A stretch of 64,000 bases of DNA from Nanosynbacter sp963524495 (GCA_046846435.1 CP128407.1:186001-250000); one strand, 5' to 3'; positions 40,234 through 49,670 are shown, numbered from the stretch's first letter. Made by a program: numbers and translations. Notes: generated by a model from the sequence alone, not told the origin.

Positions 40234-41100
40234 ATGAGTATGCCTGAAATTCTTCCACCGGAAATTCTCACCGCTGCCGAGGCCGCATGGGGGCGAGCTC
40301 AGGAGGGGCAAGCTCATACTGGTAAAAATATTGGTTCTGCGGCAATATTTGGCGCGCTTGATGGTGCTGTTAGGGAGGCTAGGGAGGAAAGTGAGATTGG
40401 CTTTGGCGCACTGGAAGTTATAGCGAACCCAGAGATTAAAGAACTATTTAAGCGAGATTTTGAGGATTATAAAGCAATTTTTGCTGGAGCGGGTATCGAT
40501 ATGCCGACGCCGGCTGAGTTTGCGCAGGGCGGTATTGATTTTAGGCATTTGGCAGAATTGAAAGAGCAATTACCAGATTATGACTTGGTGGTAACGCCGT
40601 TGACATTACCACTACGTATAATGCGCCAATTTATCTCTGTGGCATCTGAATCTTTACCGAATATCATGCCAGCGGCACACGGAAACAGGAGTAGTACATC
40701 ATTTATAGATAAAATAATCGTTGATAATTGGAATACTGTAATGGAAACTACGATAGCTGGTTGGAAATTTCCAACTGTAGGCAAGGATAGATGGACAGCT
40801 TTTATGCTACTTAATGATAATATCCCAAAAAGCCAGGGTCTAGCTTATAACCAGATAGCGCAGGATGAGGCGATGGTGCCGTTGGTTGGCTATACTGCCT
40901 ACCAAATGCATCGCATTCACCGGGGTATACTTCCAGTAAGCCGCTACGGTCTTTCCTCATGGGCGGCAGGTAAGTTTACTTACCGTAACGAGACCTGTAT
41001 TCCGTTTGCTGGTTGGGGTAGAGGTCAGCTATTTGTTGGTTACCGTGAGTTATCAGAAGAAGGAGGTGAAGAGATAGGCGTACGTTCTCTACGGGGTTGA
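40234..41100 (+). CDS. Unknown protein B of the VWA/AAA island (paralogue of 36681 gene)
   Basis: Protein of 288 aa, no recognised domain. It shares with the 36681-37622 protein the blocks PEI, AW-x-RAQEGQ, GSAA, VREARE, GF and NPE in the first 75 residues, then MPTPAEF and HLAEL. A DRWTAFMLLND strand, VGYTAYQMH and a C-terminal FVGYREL strand match the partner's later layout loosely. ATG 40234 (MSMPEILPPEI) has a weak AGGG upstream; the in-frame TTG at 40213 is less likely. It starts 21 nt after the AAA gene, mirroring the arrangement on the other side. Confidence 0.8.
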   Translation: MSMPEILPPEILTAAEAAWGRAQEGQAHTGKNIGSAAIFGALDGAVREAREESEIGFGALEVIANPEIKELFKRDFEDYKAIFAGAGIDMPTPAEFAQGGIDFRHLAELKEQLPDYDLVVTPLTLPLRIMRQFISVASESLPNIMPAAHGNRSSTSFIDKIIVDNWNTVMETTIAGWKFPTVGKDRWTAFMLLNDNIPKSQGLAYNQIAQDEAMVPLVGYTAYQMHRIHRGILPVSRYGLSSWAAGKFTYRNETCIPFAGWGRGQLFVGYRELSEEGGEEIGVRSLRG

Positions 41101-41111
41101 TCATATGATCA
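41098..41111. other. 14-bp perfect palindrome at the end of the island
   Basis: TGATCATATGATCA; its first three bases are the stop codon of the 40234 gene. No T-run follows. The gap 41101-41231 otherwise holds the secA promoter. Confidence 0.4.
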
Positions 41112-41178
41112 GTATTGTGTAAGCGCGGTTCGATTAACTCCGCATCCAAACACCCTTTAATTTTCCAGCCCTGCACGG

Positions 41179-41184
41179 TATAAT
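41179..41184 (+). promoter_or_regulatory. -10 element of secA
   Basis: TATAAT preceded by CGG; weak -35 (TTTAAT, 41156-41161) at 17 bp. Leader about 40 nt with GAGGGAG before ATG 41232. Confidence 0.5.
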
Positions 41185-41231
41185 TGTATACAGTTTTTGA
41201 AAATGCCTGAAAGTGAGGGAGTTTTGAGTTT

Positions 41232-43862
41232 ATGGCAATGACACAACAAAAGGCGCTGAGTAAGATTTTTGGCGATCCGCAGAAGAAGATTTTGAAGCGG
41301 CTGCGTAAGCAAGTTGACGTAATTAACGGCTTGTCCGAAAAATATGAAAAAATGTCGGACAAGGAGTTGCGGGCGCAGACGGAGGCGCTGAAAAAACGTC
41401 TGACGAAGAAAAACGTAACGCTGGATACGATTTTGCCAGATGCCTTTGCAGTGGCACGTGAGGCGGCCAAGCGCGTCATCGGCGAGCGTCCGTACGATGT
41501 CCAGCTAATCGGCGGTATGGTTCTTCATGAGGGTAATGTGGCTGAAATGAAGACTGGTGAGGGTAAGACCCTGGTGGCGACGCTGCCGACATATCTCAAT
41601 GCGCTGGAAGGCAAGGGTGTTCATGTGGTGACTGTCAACGATTATCTGGCGCAGCGTGACGCTGGCTGGATGGGGCAGGTGTATGACTTTTTAGGCCTGA
41701 CCACTGGCGTGATCATCAACGAAGCGTCGTTTGTGTATGATAAAGAGTATGATAATGAGCATCACGACGATCCGCGCATGCGTAAGCTCCGCCCAGTCAC
41801 TCGTAAGGAAGCCTACGCGGCAGATATTACTTATGGCACTAATAACGAGTTTGGTTTTGACTATCTACGTGACAACATGGTTAATGACGTTGATTTGCTC
41901 AGGCAGCGCGAGCTGAACTTTGCTATCGTTGACGAGGTGGACTCCATTCTGATCGATGAAGCGCGTACGCCGCTCATCATCTCGGCGCCAGCAGCGGAAA
42001 ACCCAGACAATTACTACACGTTCGCCAAAGTTGCCAGTAAATTAGTGCCGGATGACTATGTTTTGGACGAAAAGCGCCGCAGCGTAGCCTTGACCGACGG
42101 GGGCGTGGAAAAAGTCCAAAAACTACTGGGAATAAAAAATTTGTACACACCAGACCATGTGCGCAGCGTTTATCATATGGACCAGGCTCTGCGAGCACAA
42201 ACATTGTTCAAGCGTGACAAAGATTATGTGGTGACCAATGATGGCGAAGTGATCATCGTTGATGAGCACACCGGTCGTTTGATGCAGGGACGCCGTTACA
42301 ACGAAGGTTTGCACCAGGCAATTGAGGCCAAAGAAGGCGTGCCAGTGCTGGAAGAAAGCATGACGCTAGCGACCATTTCGTTCCAGAATTATTTCCGTTT
42401 GTATAATAAATTGAGCGGTATGACTGGTACGGCGTTTACTGAAGCTGAAGAGTTTCAACAAATTTATTCACTGGACGTCATTCAGATTCCGCCGAACAAG
42501 CCAGTTATTCGCGACGACAAAGAAGACCTGATTTTCAAGACCGAAAAGGGCAAGTTGAAAGCAGTCGCCGAAGCTATTAAGGATTATCATAAGCAAGGCC
42601 GACCAGTGTTGGTTGGTTCTGGCTCAATTGCCAAGAACGAGCAGATTGCTAAATATCTGGAAAAAGAGGGCATTAAGTTTGAGATTTTGAACGCTAAGAA
42701 CAATGAGCGCGAGGCGGCTATCATCGAGAAGGCTGGTGAAAAGGGCGCGATTACCCTAGCGACAAACATTGCTGGACGTGGTACCGACATCAAGCTTGGC
42801 AAGGGTGTCAAGGAGTTAGGTGGTCTGGTGGTGATCGGCTCAGAGCGGCACGAGTCGCGCCGGATTGACAATCAGCTGCGCGGTCGCGGCGGTCGTCAGG
42901 GCGACCCGGGCGAGACGCAGTTCTATGTGTCAACCGAAGATGATTTGATGCGAATTTTCCAGGGCGAGCGCATCGCGGCGCTGATGGATCGGCTGGGCGT
43001 GGACGAAGATACACCAATTCAAAACCGCGCTGTGTCAAAGACGTTGGAGGCAGCCCAGAAGCGCGTTGAGGGCTACAACTTTGATACGCGCAAAAATGTT
43101 GTTCAGTACGACAACGTCATTAATCGTCACCGCCGTGTGGTCTACACGATGCGGCGAAAAATCCTTGAAGGCGATAATATTCAGCCGGAAATTGAGCGGT
43201 TGTTGCGAGATAGAGTCAAAGAATTAGTGACGCTACCGACCAAAAACAATCCGAAGTTTATCGAGGAATTTACGTCGGCCTTTCCAGTCGATGAAGCGGC
43301 CGTGCGCAAGGTTGGCCGCGAGAAAAAAGACCGTCCACGCCTCCAAAAAGCCCTGAAACTAGCACACCAGGCCTACCGGGAAAAAGATGAAGAAATCGGT
43401 ACTGAAGAGTTGCGCGGCGTGGAGCGCGAGGTGTATATGGCGGTGCTCGACACCCTGTGGATGCAGCACCTAGAGAATATGCAACACCTACGCGAAGGGA
43501 TCCACTGGCGCAGCGTTGGGCAGCGCGATCCGTTGGTAGAGTACCGGGCAGAGTCACAAAAATTGTTCACCAGCCTTCAGGAAAATCTGCGTAACGAAGT
43601 TCTGAACACAATTTTTCATATTCATAAATCCGACGCGGTAATTCGTCAGTCGCAGGATGATGAGTATGACACCGAGCTAACGCGCCTAGCAGAAAGCGCA
43701 GTTGAGCGTGGCGTTAATGAAGTTGGTGTGGGCGAGGAAAATCGCGACGGTGACTTTTCGGTGAAAAAGGGTAAATCAAACGCTGAGTCGAACCGCGCCA
43801 AAAACCAAGCACGCAAGAAGAAAAAAGCGCAGCGCCAAAACCGCAAAAAGAACCGCAAATAA
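41232..43862 (+). CDS. secA: Protein translocase subunit SecA
   Basis: Preprotein translocase motor ATPase of 876 aa. Motifs include GERPYDVQLIGGMVLHEGNVAEMKTGEGKTLVA (Walker A GEGKT, about 82-114), VDEVDSILIDEARTPLIIS (about 235-253), the preprotein cross-linking region (about 255-370), MTGTAFTEAEEFQ and LATNIAGRGTDIKLG with QLRGRGGRQGDPG. The C-terminus is a long lysine-rich tail and lacks the CxCx8C(H/C) zinc motif that binds SecB in proteobacteria. It exports the signal-peptide-bearing surface proteins and hydrolases found in this window. Confidence 0.97.
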   Translation: MAMTQQKALSKIFGDPQKKILKRLRKQVDVINGLSEKYEKMSDKELRAQTEALKKRLTKKNVTLDTILPDAFAVAREAAKRVIGERPYDVQLIGGMVLHEGNVAEMKTGEGKTLVATLPTYLNALEGKGVHVVTVNDYLAQRDAGWMGQVYDFLGLTTGVIINEASFVYDKEYDNEHHDDPRMRKLRPVTRKEAYAADITYGTNNEFGFDYLRDNMVNDVDLLRQRELNFAIVDEVDSILIDEARTPLIISAPAAENPDNYYTFAKVASKLVPDDYVLDEKRRSVALTDGGVEKVQKLLGIKNLYTPDHVRSVYHMDQALRAQTLFKRDKDYVVTNDGEVIIVDEHTGRLMQGRRYNEGLHQAIEAKEGVPVLEESMTLATISFQNYFRLYNKLSGMTGTAFTEAEEFQQIYSLDVIQIPPNKPVIRDDKEDLIFKTEKGKLKAVAEAIKDYHKQGRPVLVGSGSIAKNEQIAKYLEKEGIKFEILNAKNNEREAAIIEKAGEKGAITLATNIAGRGTDIKLGKGVKELGGLVVIGSERHESRRIDNQLRGRGGRQGDPGETQFYVSTEDDLMRIFQGERIAALMDRLGVDEDTPIQNRAVSKTLEAAQKRVEGYNFDTRKNVVQYDNVINRHRRVVYTMRRKILEGDNIQPEIERLLRDRVKELVTLPTKNNPKFIEEFTSAFPVDEAAVRKVGREKKDRPRLQKALKLAHQAYREKDEEIGTEELRGVEREVYMAVLDTLWMQHLENMQHLREGIHWRSVGQRDPLVEYRAESQKLFTSLQENLRNEVLNTIFHIHKSDAVIRQSQDDEYDTELTRLAESAVERGVNEVGVGEENRDGDFSVKKGKSNAESNRAKNQARKKKKAQRQNRKKNRK

Positions 43863-43895
43863 ATCTAAAACCGGTGGGCAGAGAGCGACAGACAG

Positions 43896-45173
43896 ATGAA
43901 ACATACGGTCAAAGAAATAAAATTGAAAAACGGCGCGAAAGGCTTGTTCATTGATGTACCGGACGCGACAGTGATGAGCTTTCAGGTGCAGTTCCGGGCG
44001 GGCAATCGCTACGTTCGCGGCAAGGACATCTACGAGACGGCGCACATCATGGAGCATATGGCGTTTGGGGCGAATGAGAAGTTTCGTTCGGAGCACGCCT
44101 ATGAGCAGGAATTTACCAAGAATGGCGCCTATCATAATGCGTTCACCTCTGATTATTCAATGGTGTACGAGGCGGCCTGTGCGGATTTTGAATGGGATCG
44201 GATTTTGGAATTGCAGCGGCTGGCAATTACTACGCCGCGCTTTAATGCCGAGGAACTAGAGGCCGAGAAAGGTAATGTTCGGAGCGAGCTGACCGGCTAT
44301 CTCAATAACCACAACCGCGTGATGTGGCCGCGGGTGCAGCAAGCACTGGGCGAGGATATTTTGACATATAATCAGCGGCTGAAAACGATTGACGCGATTA
44401 CCCTAAAAGACATCAAGGAGCATCATCGGCGGACACATACGCTCAACAATATGCGATTTGTGGTGGCGGGCAAGTTGACTGGGCGGATGGCGACGATTTG
44501 TGAATCGCTGGAGCAGTGGCAGCTAGAGCCGGGCGAGCGATTTGCCATTCCGCACGATAAGCTGTCGAGTGCCGCACCGATTTTTATCCGCCGCAAGGAG
44601 GCCTCGAATCTGACATTTGGCTGGTCGATGAATCTGCCGCGTGAGCTGAGCGATGAGGATTCTGACGCTATGGGCTGCTTGAATCATATCTTGACCGGGA
44701 CGATGAGCTCGCGGATTTTCGGGGCGGCGCGCAAGAAGGGGCTGGCTTACGGTGTGTTCAGCGACACTTCGGTCGGGTTTTATGATTCGGCGTGGGATTT
44801 TGGCGGCCAGGTCAACCTCGAGACGGCGGAAGCGCTGTTTGATATCATTGTGCGCGAACTGCGTCGGGTGCTGAACGGGACGATCACCTCGGAGGATATT
44901 GAGAATGCCAAATCGTATGCGCTGGGTCGCTATCAGATGGGGGCGCAAACGGTTGCTCAAATCAGTAATTTCTATACCGGGCGTTATTTTGCCGATGATT
45001 TCGTCAAGGATTACGAGGGCGTGCCGACAGCAATTTTGGCGGTGACCGCTGATCAGATCGTTCGGGTGGCACGAGAGTTTTTTGCAGCAAATACCTGGGT
45101 GCTTGCTGGCGTGAGTAGCGGCGATAAAGAGCTGCTCGGGCGACTGCAGGAGAAGCTCGAGGGGCTGTTTTAG
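43896..45173 (+). CDS. M16-family zinc peptidase (insulinase-like)
   Basis: Peptidase of 425 aa with the inverted zinc motif H-x-x-E-H in HIMEHMAFG (about 51-59) and the distal glutamate in LEAEKGNVRSEL (about 123-134). The C-terminal M16C half includes GTMSSRIFGAARKKGLAYGVFSD (about 266-288). No signal peptide, so it is probably cytoplasmic or released by other means. It begins 33 nt after secA, probably in the same transcript; no clear SD is visible. Confidence 0.9.
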   Translation: MKHTVKEIKLKNGAKGLFIDVPDATVMSFQVQFRAGNRYVRGKDIYETAHIMEHMAFGANEKFRSEHAYEQEFTKNGAYHNAFTSDYSMVYEAACADFEWDRILELQRLAITTPRFNAEELEAEKGNVRSELTGYLNNHNRVMWPRVQQALGEDILTYNQRLKTIDAITLKDIKEHHRRTHTLNNMRFVVAGKLTGRMATICESLEQWQLEPGERFAIPHDKLSSAAPIFIRRKEASNLTFGWSMNLPRELSDEDSDAMGCLNHILTGTMSSRIFGAARKKGLAYGVFSDTSVGFYDSAWDFGGQVNLETAEALFDIIVRELRRVLNGTITSEDIENAKSYALGRYQMGAQTVAQISNFYTGRYFADDFVKDYEGVPTAILAVTADQIVRVAREFFAANTWVLAGVSSGDKELLGRLQEKLEGLF

Positions 45174-45183
45174 TATTACTCAA

Positions 45184-45192
45184 TGGTATAAT
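45184..45192 (+). promoter_or_regulatory. Extended -10 of murD (leaderless)
   Basis: TGG + TATAAT (45184-45192), 7 nt before ATG 45200. Confidence 0.7.
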
Positions 45193-45199
45193 AGAAACT

Positions 45200-46567
45200 A
45201 TGAAGATCATTATCGCTGGCTATGGCCTTGAGGGCATATCAAGTTTGAGATATTTTCAGCAGGTTTTTCCTGATGCTGAATTTGTGATCGCTGACCAGAA
45301 AGCGGTTGAGAATGCGCCGGATGGCGTGGCAGTGCGGACTGGCGAGTCGGTGTTCGCCGAGCAGCTGCAGGATGCCGATATGGTGGTGCGAGCACCGGGT
45401 GTGCCGCCACGACTGCTCAAAACGTCGGGCAAAATATGGTCGGCGACCAATGAGTTTTTCGACAAATGTCCAGCGCCGATTATTGGCGTGACGGGGACGA
45501 AAGGCAAGGGCACGACCTGTAGTCTAATCGCGGCGATCTTGCGGGCGGCCGGTCAGACGGTGCATCTGGTTGGGAACATCGGTGTGCCGGCACTGGACGC
45601 GCTGCCAAACATCACAAAGGATGATTTCATTGTGTACGAGCTATCAAGTTTTCAGCTGTGGGATCTCGAGAAATCACCAACTATTGCCGTGGTGCTGATG
45701 ATTGAGCCGGACCATCTGGAGGTACATACGGATTTTGCTGAGTACCTCGACGCCAAGAAGAATATTCGTCGTCACCAGAGTGTTGTTGATACATGTTTAT
45801 ATCATCCAACGAATAAATATTCGAAGGAAGTAGCTGCTACGCCCTTTTATGGATTATTGGATGAGCAGGGTCATGCGACGTGTGAGTATTGCGGAGATGA
45901 TGCGCTAGATTTCGCGCACCGCTATGCCATCCCTGACGAGGATCAGGTGTATGTTCGGGATGGCTACTTCTGTGTGCAAGATCGGCGGATTTGTAGCACC
46001 GATCATTTGCGGCTGCCGGGTGCGCACAACCTCGAGAATGCGTGTGCGGCGATGAGCGCAGTGACGGAATTGCCGATCACAGTGACCGACGAGCAGTATG
46101 CGGCTGGACTAGAGAGTTTTACGGGATTGCCGCATCGATTAAAATTCGTTGCTGAGAAAAACGGCGTGAGGTATTACGACGACAGTATCGCTACCACGCC
46201 GGGCAGTGCCATTGCGGCACTGCGGGCGTTTGAAGCGCCGAAAGTGCTGATCGTCGGCGGTTACGACAAGGGGGCGGATTATGATGAAATGGCCACGGAG
46301 ATTGCCAAACAAACGGTGCGGGCGGTGATCATTATCGGGGCAAATGCAGCAAAGATTGAGCAGTCACTGCGTCAAGCATCGGTCACAGCGACAACAGTGG
46401 TGCTCGGTCAGACAACGATGGTGGATATCGTTGCCCAAGCCAATCAATTATCTCGCCCGGGTGATGTTGTCATCCTCAGCCCAGCGGCCGCCAGCTTTGG
46501 CATGTTTAAAAATTACGTCGACCGTGGCGAGCAATTTGTGGCGGCGGTGGAGAAGCTTTACCCCTGA
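45200..46567 (+). CDS. murD: UDP-N-acetylmuramoylalanine--D-glutamate ligase
   Basis: Mur ligase of 455 aa that adds D-glutamate to UDP-MurNAc-L-Ala. The N-terminal Rossmann-like domain starts MKIIIAGYGLEGISSLRYF. The ATP-binding P-loop is GVTGTKGKGTTCSLI (about 95-109), followed by YELSSFQLWDL (about 146-156) and EPDHLEVH (about 169-176). The C-terminal domain carries PHRLKFVAEKNGVRYYDDSIATTP (about 312-335). D-glutamate would be supplied by MurI at 47114. Other Mur ligases are possible but the SSFQL/DH pattern favours MurD. Ends overlapping hpt by 10 nt, tail to tail. Confidence 0.88.
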   Translation: MKIIIAGYGLEGISSLRYFQQVFPDAEFVIADQKAVENAPDGVAVRTGESVFAEQLQDADMVVRAPGVPPRLLKTSGKIWSATNEFFDKCPAPIIGVTGTKGKGTTCSLIAAILRAAGQTVHLVGNIGVPALDALPNITKDDFIVYELSSFQLWDLEKSPTIAVVLMIEPDHLEVHTDFAEYLDAKKNIRRHQSVVDTCLYHPTNKYSKEVAATPFYGLLDEQGHATCEYCGDDALDFAHRYAIPDEDQVYVRDGYFCVQDRRICSTDHLRLPGAHNLENACAAMSAVTELPITVTDEQYAAGLESFTGLPHRLKFVAEKNGVRYYDDSIATTPGSAIAALRAFEAPKVLIVGGYDKGADYDEMATEIAKQTVRAVIIIGANAAKIEQSLRQASVTATTVVLGQTTMVDIVAQANQLSRPGDVVILSPAAASFGMFKNYVDRGEQFVAAVEKLYP

Positions 46568-47097
46568 TATACCTCAGGCATCAACACCCCAATATACGGT
46601 AGATTGCGGTATTGTTGGCGGAAGTCTAGGCCGTAGCCGACGACGAATTCGTTAGGGACGGACAGGCCGACGTAATCGGCGGCGACGTTGGCGATACGTC
46701 GTTCGGGTTTGTCGAGTAGTGAGCAGACTTTGACCGAGGCCGCACCGCGACCGGCGAATAATTCTAGTAATTTTTCCAACGTTCGGCCGGTATCGACGAT
46801 ATCCTCAACCAGTAGAATATGCCGCCCAGTAACGTCACTATCGATGTCTTTGAGAATGGTGACTGCGCCGGATGATTCAGTCGCGTCGCCGTAGCTAGAG
46901 ACGTCAATGAAATCGATTTCCAGATAGCAATCCATGGCGCGCACCAGATCGATCATGAACGGCGCCGCACCGCGCAGTACGCCGATGACCAGCGGATTCT
47001 TGTCGCGATACTCTGCTGTCAGCTCCCGACCCAGCCGTGCCACCGCGTCATTAATTTGTTCAGTAGTTACGAGGATGGTAGCGATATCTTGATTCAT
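46558..47097 (-). CDS. hpt: Hypoxanthine phosphoribosyltransferase
   Basis: Purine salvage enzyme of 179 aa converting hypoxanthine or guanine to nucleotides with PRPP. The PRPP loop is ILLVEDIVDTGRTLEKL (about 96-112), the N-terminal GVLRGAAPFMIDLVR block is present (about 41-55) and the C-terminal DYVGLSVPNEFVVGYGLDF follows (about 141-159). An upstream in-frame start at 47163 exists but would overlap murI. TGT + TATACT ends 6 nt before ATG 47097, so the start is set there (MNQDIATILV). Confidence 0.92.
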   Translation of the reverse strand: MNQDIATILVTTEQINDAVARLGRELTAEYRDKNPLVIGVLRGAAPFMIDLVRAMDCYLEIDFIDVSSYGDATESSGAVTILKDIDSDVTGRHILLVEDIVDTGRTLEKLLELFAGRGAASVKVCSLLDKPERRIANVAADYVGLSVPNEFVVGYGLDFRQQYRNLPYIGVLMPEVYQG

Positions 47098-47103
47098 AGG
47101 GGT

Positions 47104-47112
47104 AGTATAACA
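47104..47112 (-). promoter_or_regulatory. Extended -10 of hpt (leaderless)
   Basis: TGT + TATACT on the minus strand (47112-47104), starting 1 nt after the murI stop codon, 6 nt before ATG 47097. Confidence 0.68.
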
Positions 47113-47113
47113 G

Positions 47114-47743
47114 CTAATTGGCGAAATCACTAATGCGTTTAGCGATGTTTGCGGTAGGCTCAATAATGAGGCAGTGAGGAAACTGATGCCTCAATCGTTC
47201 CTCAAGCGCCAAATAATGTGTGCAGCCTAGAATAATAACATCGCTGCCTTCCACAACACTGGCCGATACTTCATTGAGTGGAATATCGTCAGCCAAACCT
47301 TGATCAATCATCTGCGCCCACGCGCTAGTATCTGGCGTATCAATGTGAACGTCGCTAGCATATTGGTCGATAAGTGTGCGTAGGCGCTGGCTTTGCTTGG
47401 TGGCATTTGTTGCTAGTAGAGTGATATGATGTGATTTAGTTAGTGCTGCAGCCGGCTTAACCATTGGCTCAAAGCCAACGAAGTGGACACTTGGATAGTG
47501 CTGTCGTAGTGGCTTGATGGAGATGGCTGTGGCAGTATTACATGCAAGAACAATAATATCGCACAACAGCAGCGGCTGAATGGCGGCATCGGTTAGCATA
47601 ATAATTTCTTCTGGCGAACGATTGCCGTACGGTGCGTGCTCGCGGTCGATCGCCGTGATGTACGAATGTTGCGGCAGTAATTTTTTCAGCCTCTTTGCTA
47701 CTAATTCGCCGCCAGTTCCCGTATCAAATATGCCGATCTTCAT
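47114..47743 (-). CDS. murI: Glutamate racemase
   Basis: Cofactor-independent racemase of 209 aa providing D-glutamate for peptidoglycan. It has IGIFDTGTGGELVAKRLKKLLP (about 3-24), the first catalytic cysteine in LACNTATA (about 67-74) and the second in ILGCTHYLALEE (about 175-186). Slightly short compared with the usual 250-285 aa. Leaderless by geometry: TGC + TATACT 6 nt before ATG. Divergent from prfB across only 35 bp. Confidence 0.9.
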   Translation of the reverse strand: MKIGIFDTGTGGELVAKRLKKLLPQHSYITAIDREHAPYGNRSPEEIIMLTDAAIQPLLLCDIIVLACNTATAISIKPLRQHYPSVHFVGFEPMVKPAAALTKSHHITLLATNATKQSQRLRTLIDQYASDVHIDTPDTSAWAQMIDQGLADDIPLNEVSASVVEGSDVIILGCTHYLALEERLRHQFPHCLIIEPTANIAKRISDFAN

Positions 47744-47749
47744 ACAAAA

Positions 47750-47771
47750 AGTATAGCAAAATTGTTACAAT
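47750..47771. promoter_or_regulatory. Divergent leaderless promoter pair murI/prfB
   Basis: Minus strand TATACT (47755-47750) for murI and plus strand TGT + TACAAT (47763-47771) for prfB. Their -10 hexamers are separated by only 10 bp; each lies 6-7 nt from its start codon. Confidence 0.68.
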
Positions 47772-47778
47772 GGTATCT

Positions 47779-48858
47779 ATGCAACCACTCAAAAAACGCA
47801 TCCAAACTCTGCAGTCAGAAGTAGAACAGGCCAAGGCGGCGCTGGATTTTGCGGCGCTGGAGCAGGAGATGGCGGCGCTGGACGAGCGGCTCAATCAGCC
47901 GGAGATTTGGCATAATCCGGACGAGGCGCAGGCCTTGGCGAAAAAAGCAGCTAGCTTGCGCCAGACAGTTGAGCCGTGGCAGACGCTGGGGGTGCAACTG
48001 GCGGATATCGCTGAGTTGATGGAGCTGGGCGACGATGATTTGCTGCCGGAGTTTGAGGCGCAAATATCAGCATTGGAGCAGGAATTTACCCAGCGCAAGA
48101 CTGATCTATTGTTCAGCGGCCCGTACGACAACCGCGAGGCGGTGGTACGGATTTCGGCCGGCGTAGGCGGGCTGGATGCTCAGGACTTTGCGGCCATGCT
48201 GGAGCGGATGTATCTGCGCTGGGCGGAGAAGTCGGGGATGAAAGCCGACACGCTGGAGCGCTCGACCAATGATGATGCCGGGATAAAGACGGCGGTGTTG
48301 GAGATTTCTGGGCCGTTTGCGTATGGAAAATTGCGCTCAGAAAATGGCGTGCATCGGCTGGTGCGCCTCAGTCCGTTTAATGCTGATAATTTGCGCCAGA
48401 CTAGCTTTGCACTGGTGGAAGTGCTGCCAAAGATTGATACGCCGGATGAAATTGTGATTGACCCGAGTGATCTGAGGATTGATGTGTATCGCTCGGGCGG
48501 CAAGGGCGGCCAGGGCGTGAATACCACTGACTCGGCGGTGCGGGTGACGCATGTGCCGACGGGCATTACCGTGGCGATTCAGAACGAGCGCTCGCAGATT
48601 CAGAATAAAGAAACGGCGCTGAAGATTTTGCGCTCCAAGTTGCTGGCGATGAAGCTGGAGCAGCACGCCGAAACCCTGTCTGATCTCAGAGCCGGCGAGT
48701 CAGCCAACTGGGGTAGTCAGATTAGAAATTATGTATTGCATCCGTATACGCTGGTCAAGGACACTCGCACCAAGCACGAGAATCGCAACGCCCAGGGCGT
48801 GCTGGACGGGGATGTTGATGAGTTTATGGCGGCTTATTTGCGCGAATCGCGCGGCTGA
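47779..48858 (+). CDS. prfB: Peptide chain release factor 2
   Basis: RF2 of 359 aa, recognising UGA/UAA. The codon-recognition tripeptide SPF is in RLVRLSPFNADN (about 195-206), the catalytic GGQ in RSGGKGGQGVNTTDSAVR (about 236-253). The reading frame is continuous; the programmed +1 frameshift at an early UGA found in many bacterial prfB genes is absent. The start is fixed at ATG 47779 (MQPLKKRIQTL) by the -10 box 7 nt upstream; the longer in-frame start at 47695 would lie inside murI antisense. Confidence 0.94.
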   Translation: MQPLKKRIQTLQSEVEQAKAALDFAALEQEMAALDERLNQPEIWHNPDEAQALAKKAASLRQTVEPWQTLGVQLADIAELMELGDDDLLPEFEAQISALEQEFTQRKTDLLFSGPYDNREAVVRISAGVGGLDAQDFAAMLERMYLRWAEKSGMKADTLERSTNDDAGIKTAVLEISGPFAYGKLRSENGVHRLVRLSPFNADNLRQTSFALVEVLPKIDTPDEIVIDPSDLRIDVYRSGGKGGQGVNTTDSAVRVTHVPTGITVAIQNERSQIQNKETALKILRSKLLAMKLEQHAETLSDLRAGESANWGSQIRNYVLHPYTLVKDTRTKHENRNAQGVLDGDVDEFMAAYLRESRG

Positions 48859-49664
48859 CGGAAGACAGCAATGGTTATCATCACGGCAAAGGCGATGAGG
48901 CTGATGACCATGACGGACAAGAAATGTACACCAAACGGCCAAGCAGCTTGCCTGACGAGAACGTCGATCGGATATTTTCGGTTGGTGTCATCGCCGATGA
49001 TGTAATAGAGCCACGTGCATGTACCCACCAGAAAGCACACCATGGCGAGGCCGTACCATACTAATGTTGACGTGTGGCGTGCGAGCCATCGACTTTTATC
49101 GGTAATCGCCTTGGCTTGCCAGCGGTTGGTGCCGATAAGCGTATAAAGCGGCAAGGCGAGACAGCCAGTAGTCAGGAGCAGCCCAGTCGCAGTGTACATG
49201 ATATATACGAAAATACTGCTGTGTTGTGCTATGTCTTGTAGTAGCGTGACGTGGGGTGTGAGGAATAGGCATATGAGCGTGGCGCCAAGTGACATGACCA
49301 TAAGTAGCGCCAATAGTCGCAAGCCAATCTCCAGTATCCTATAGGTGTGCCGTACGGGTTGCGCTGACTCATCAGGCGATTGCTGCACGAGCTGTCGTAG
49401 CCCCCGTCCAAGACAATATATACCCCAGACGATGCTGATAAATAGGAATAGTCCACCGACCAGGAAAAGTGGCCAGCGTAGAGCATTGGCAGTTTGTCCA
49501 GGAGCCTCGCAACATGACCATGTATCTTGCGGTCGCGCCGCGTCAAACGTATCTGGCAGGAACGGCACGCTGATATTACTGATAATTATTAATCCGACCC
49601 CGATGACACTGAGGGCGATAAACATGATACTGAGGCGATTGAGTAATGTGGCTGAAGTTTTCAT
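48834..49664 (-). CDS. Polytopic membrane protein of unknown function, 276 aa
   Basis: About six hydrophobic helices: near 9-35, 60-85, 112-133, 148-175, 195-218 and 240-265. An extracellular loop with CC (WSCCEAPGQT) follows helix 1. No family recognised. TGC + TACACT (49679-49671) ends 6 nt before ATG 49664, supporting the start and expression. It overlaps the prfB end by 25 nt and is divergent from ftsE. Confidence 0.72.
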   Translation of the reverse strand: MKTSATLLNRLSIMFIALSVIGVGLIIISNISVPFLPDTFDAARPQDTWSCCEAPGQTANALRWPLFLVGGLFLFISIVWGIYCLGRGLRQLVQQSPDESAQPVRHTYRILEIGLRLLALLMVMSLGATLICLFLTPHVTLLQDIAQHSSIFVYIMYTATGLLLTTGCLALPLYTLIGTNRWQAKAITDKSRWLARHTSTLVWYGLAMVCFLVGTCTWLYYIIGDDTNRKYPIDVLVRQAAWPFGVHFLSVMVISLIAFAVMITIAVFRQPRDSRK

Positions 49665-49670
49665 ATGTCT

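Noticed and set aside
47695..47778. Longer prfB start
   Set aside because: The extension is antisense to the murI N-terminus, and the promoter -10 lies within it.
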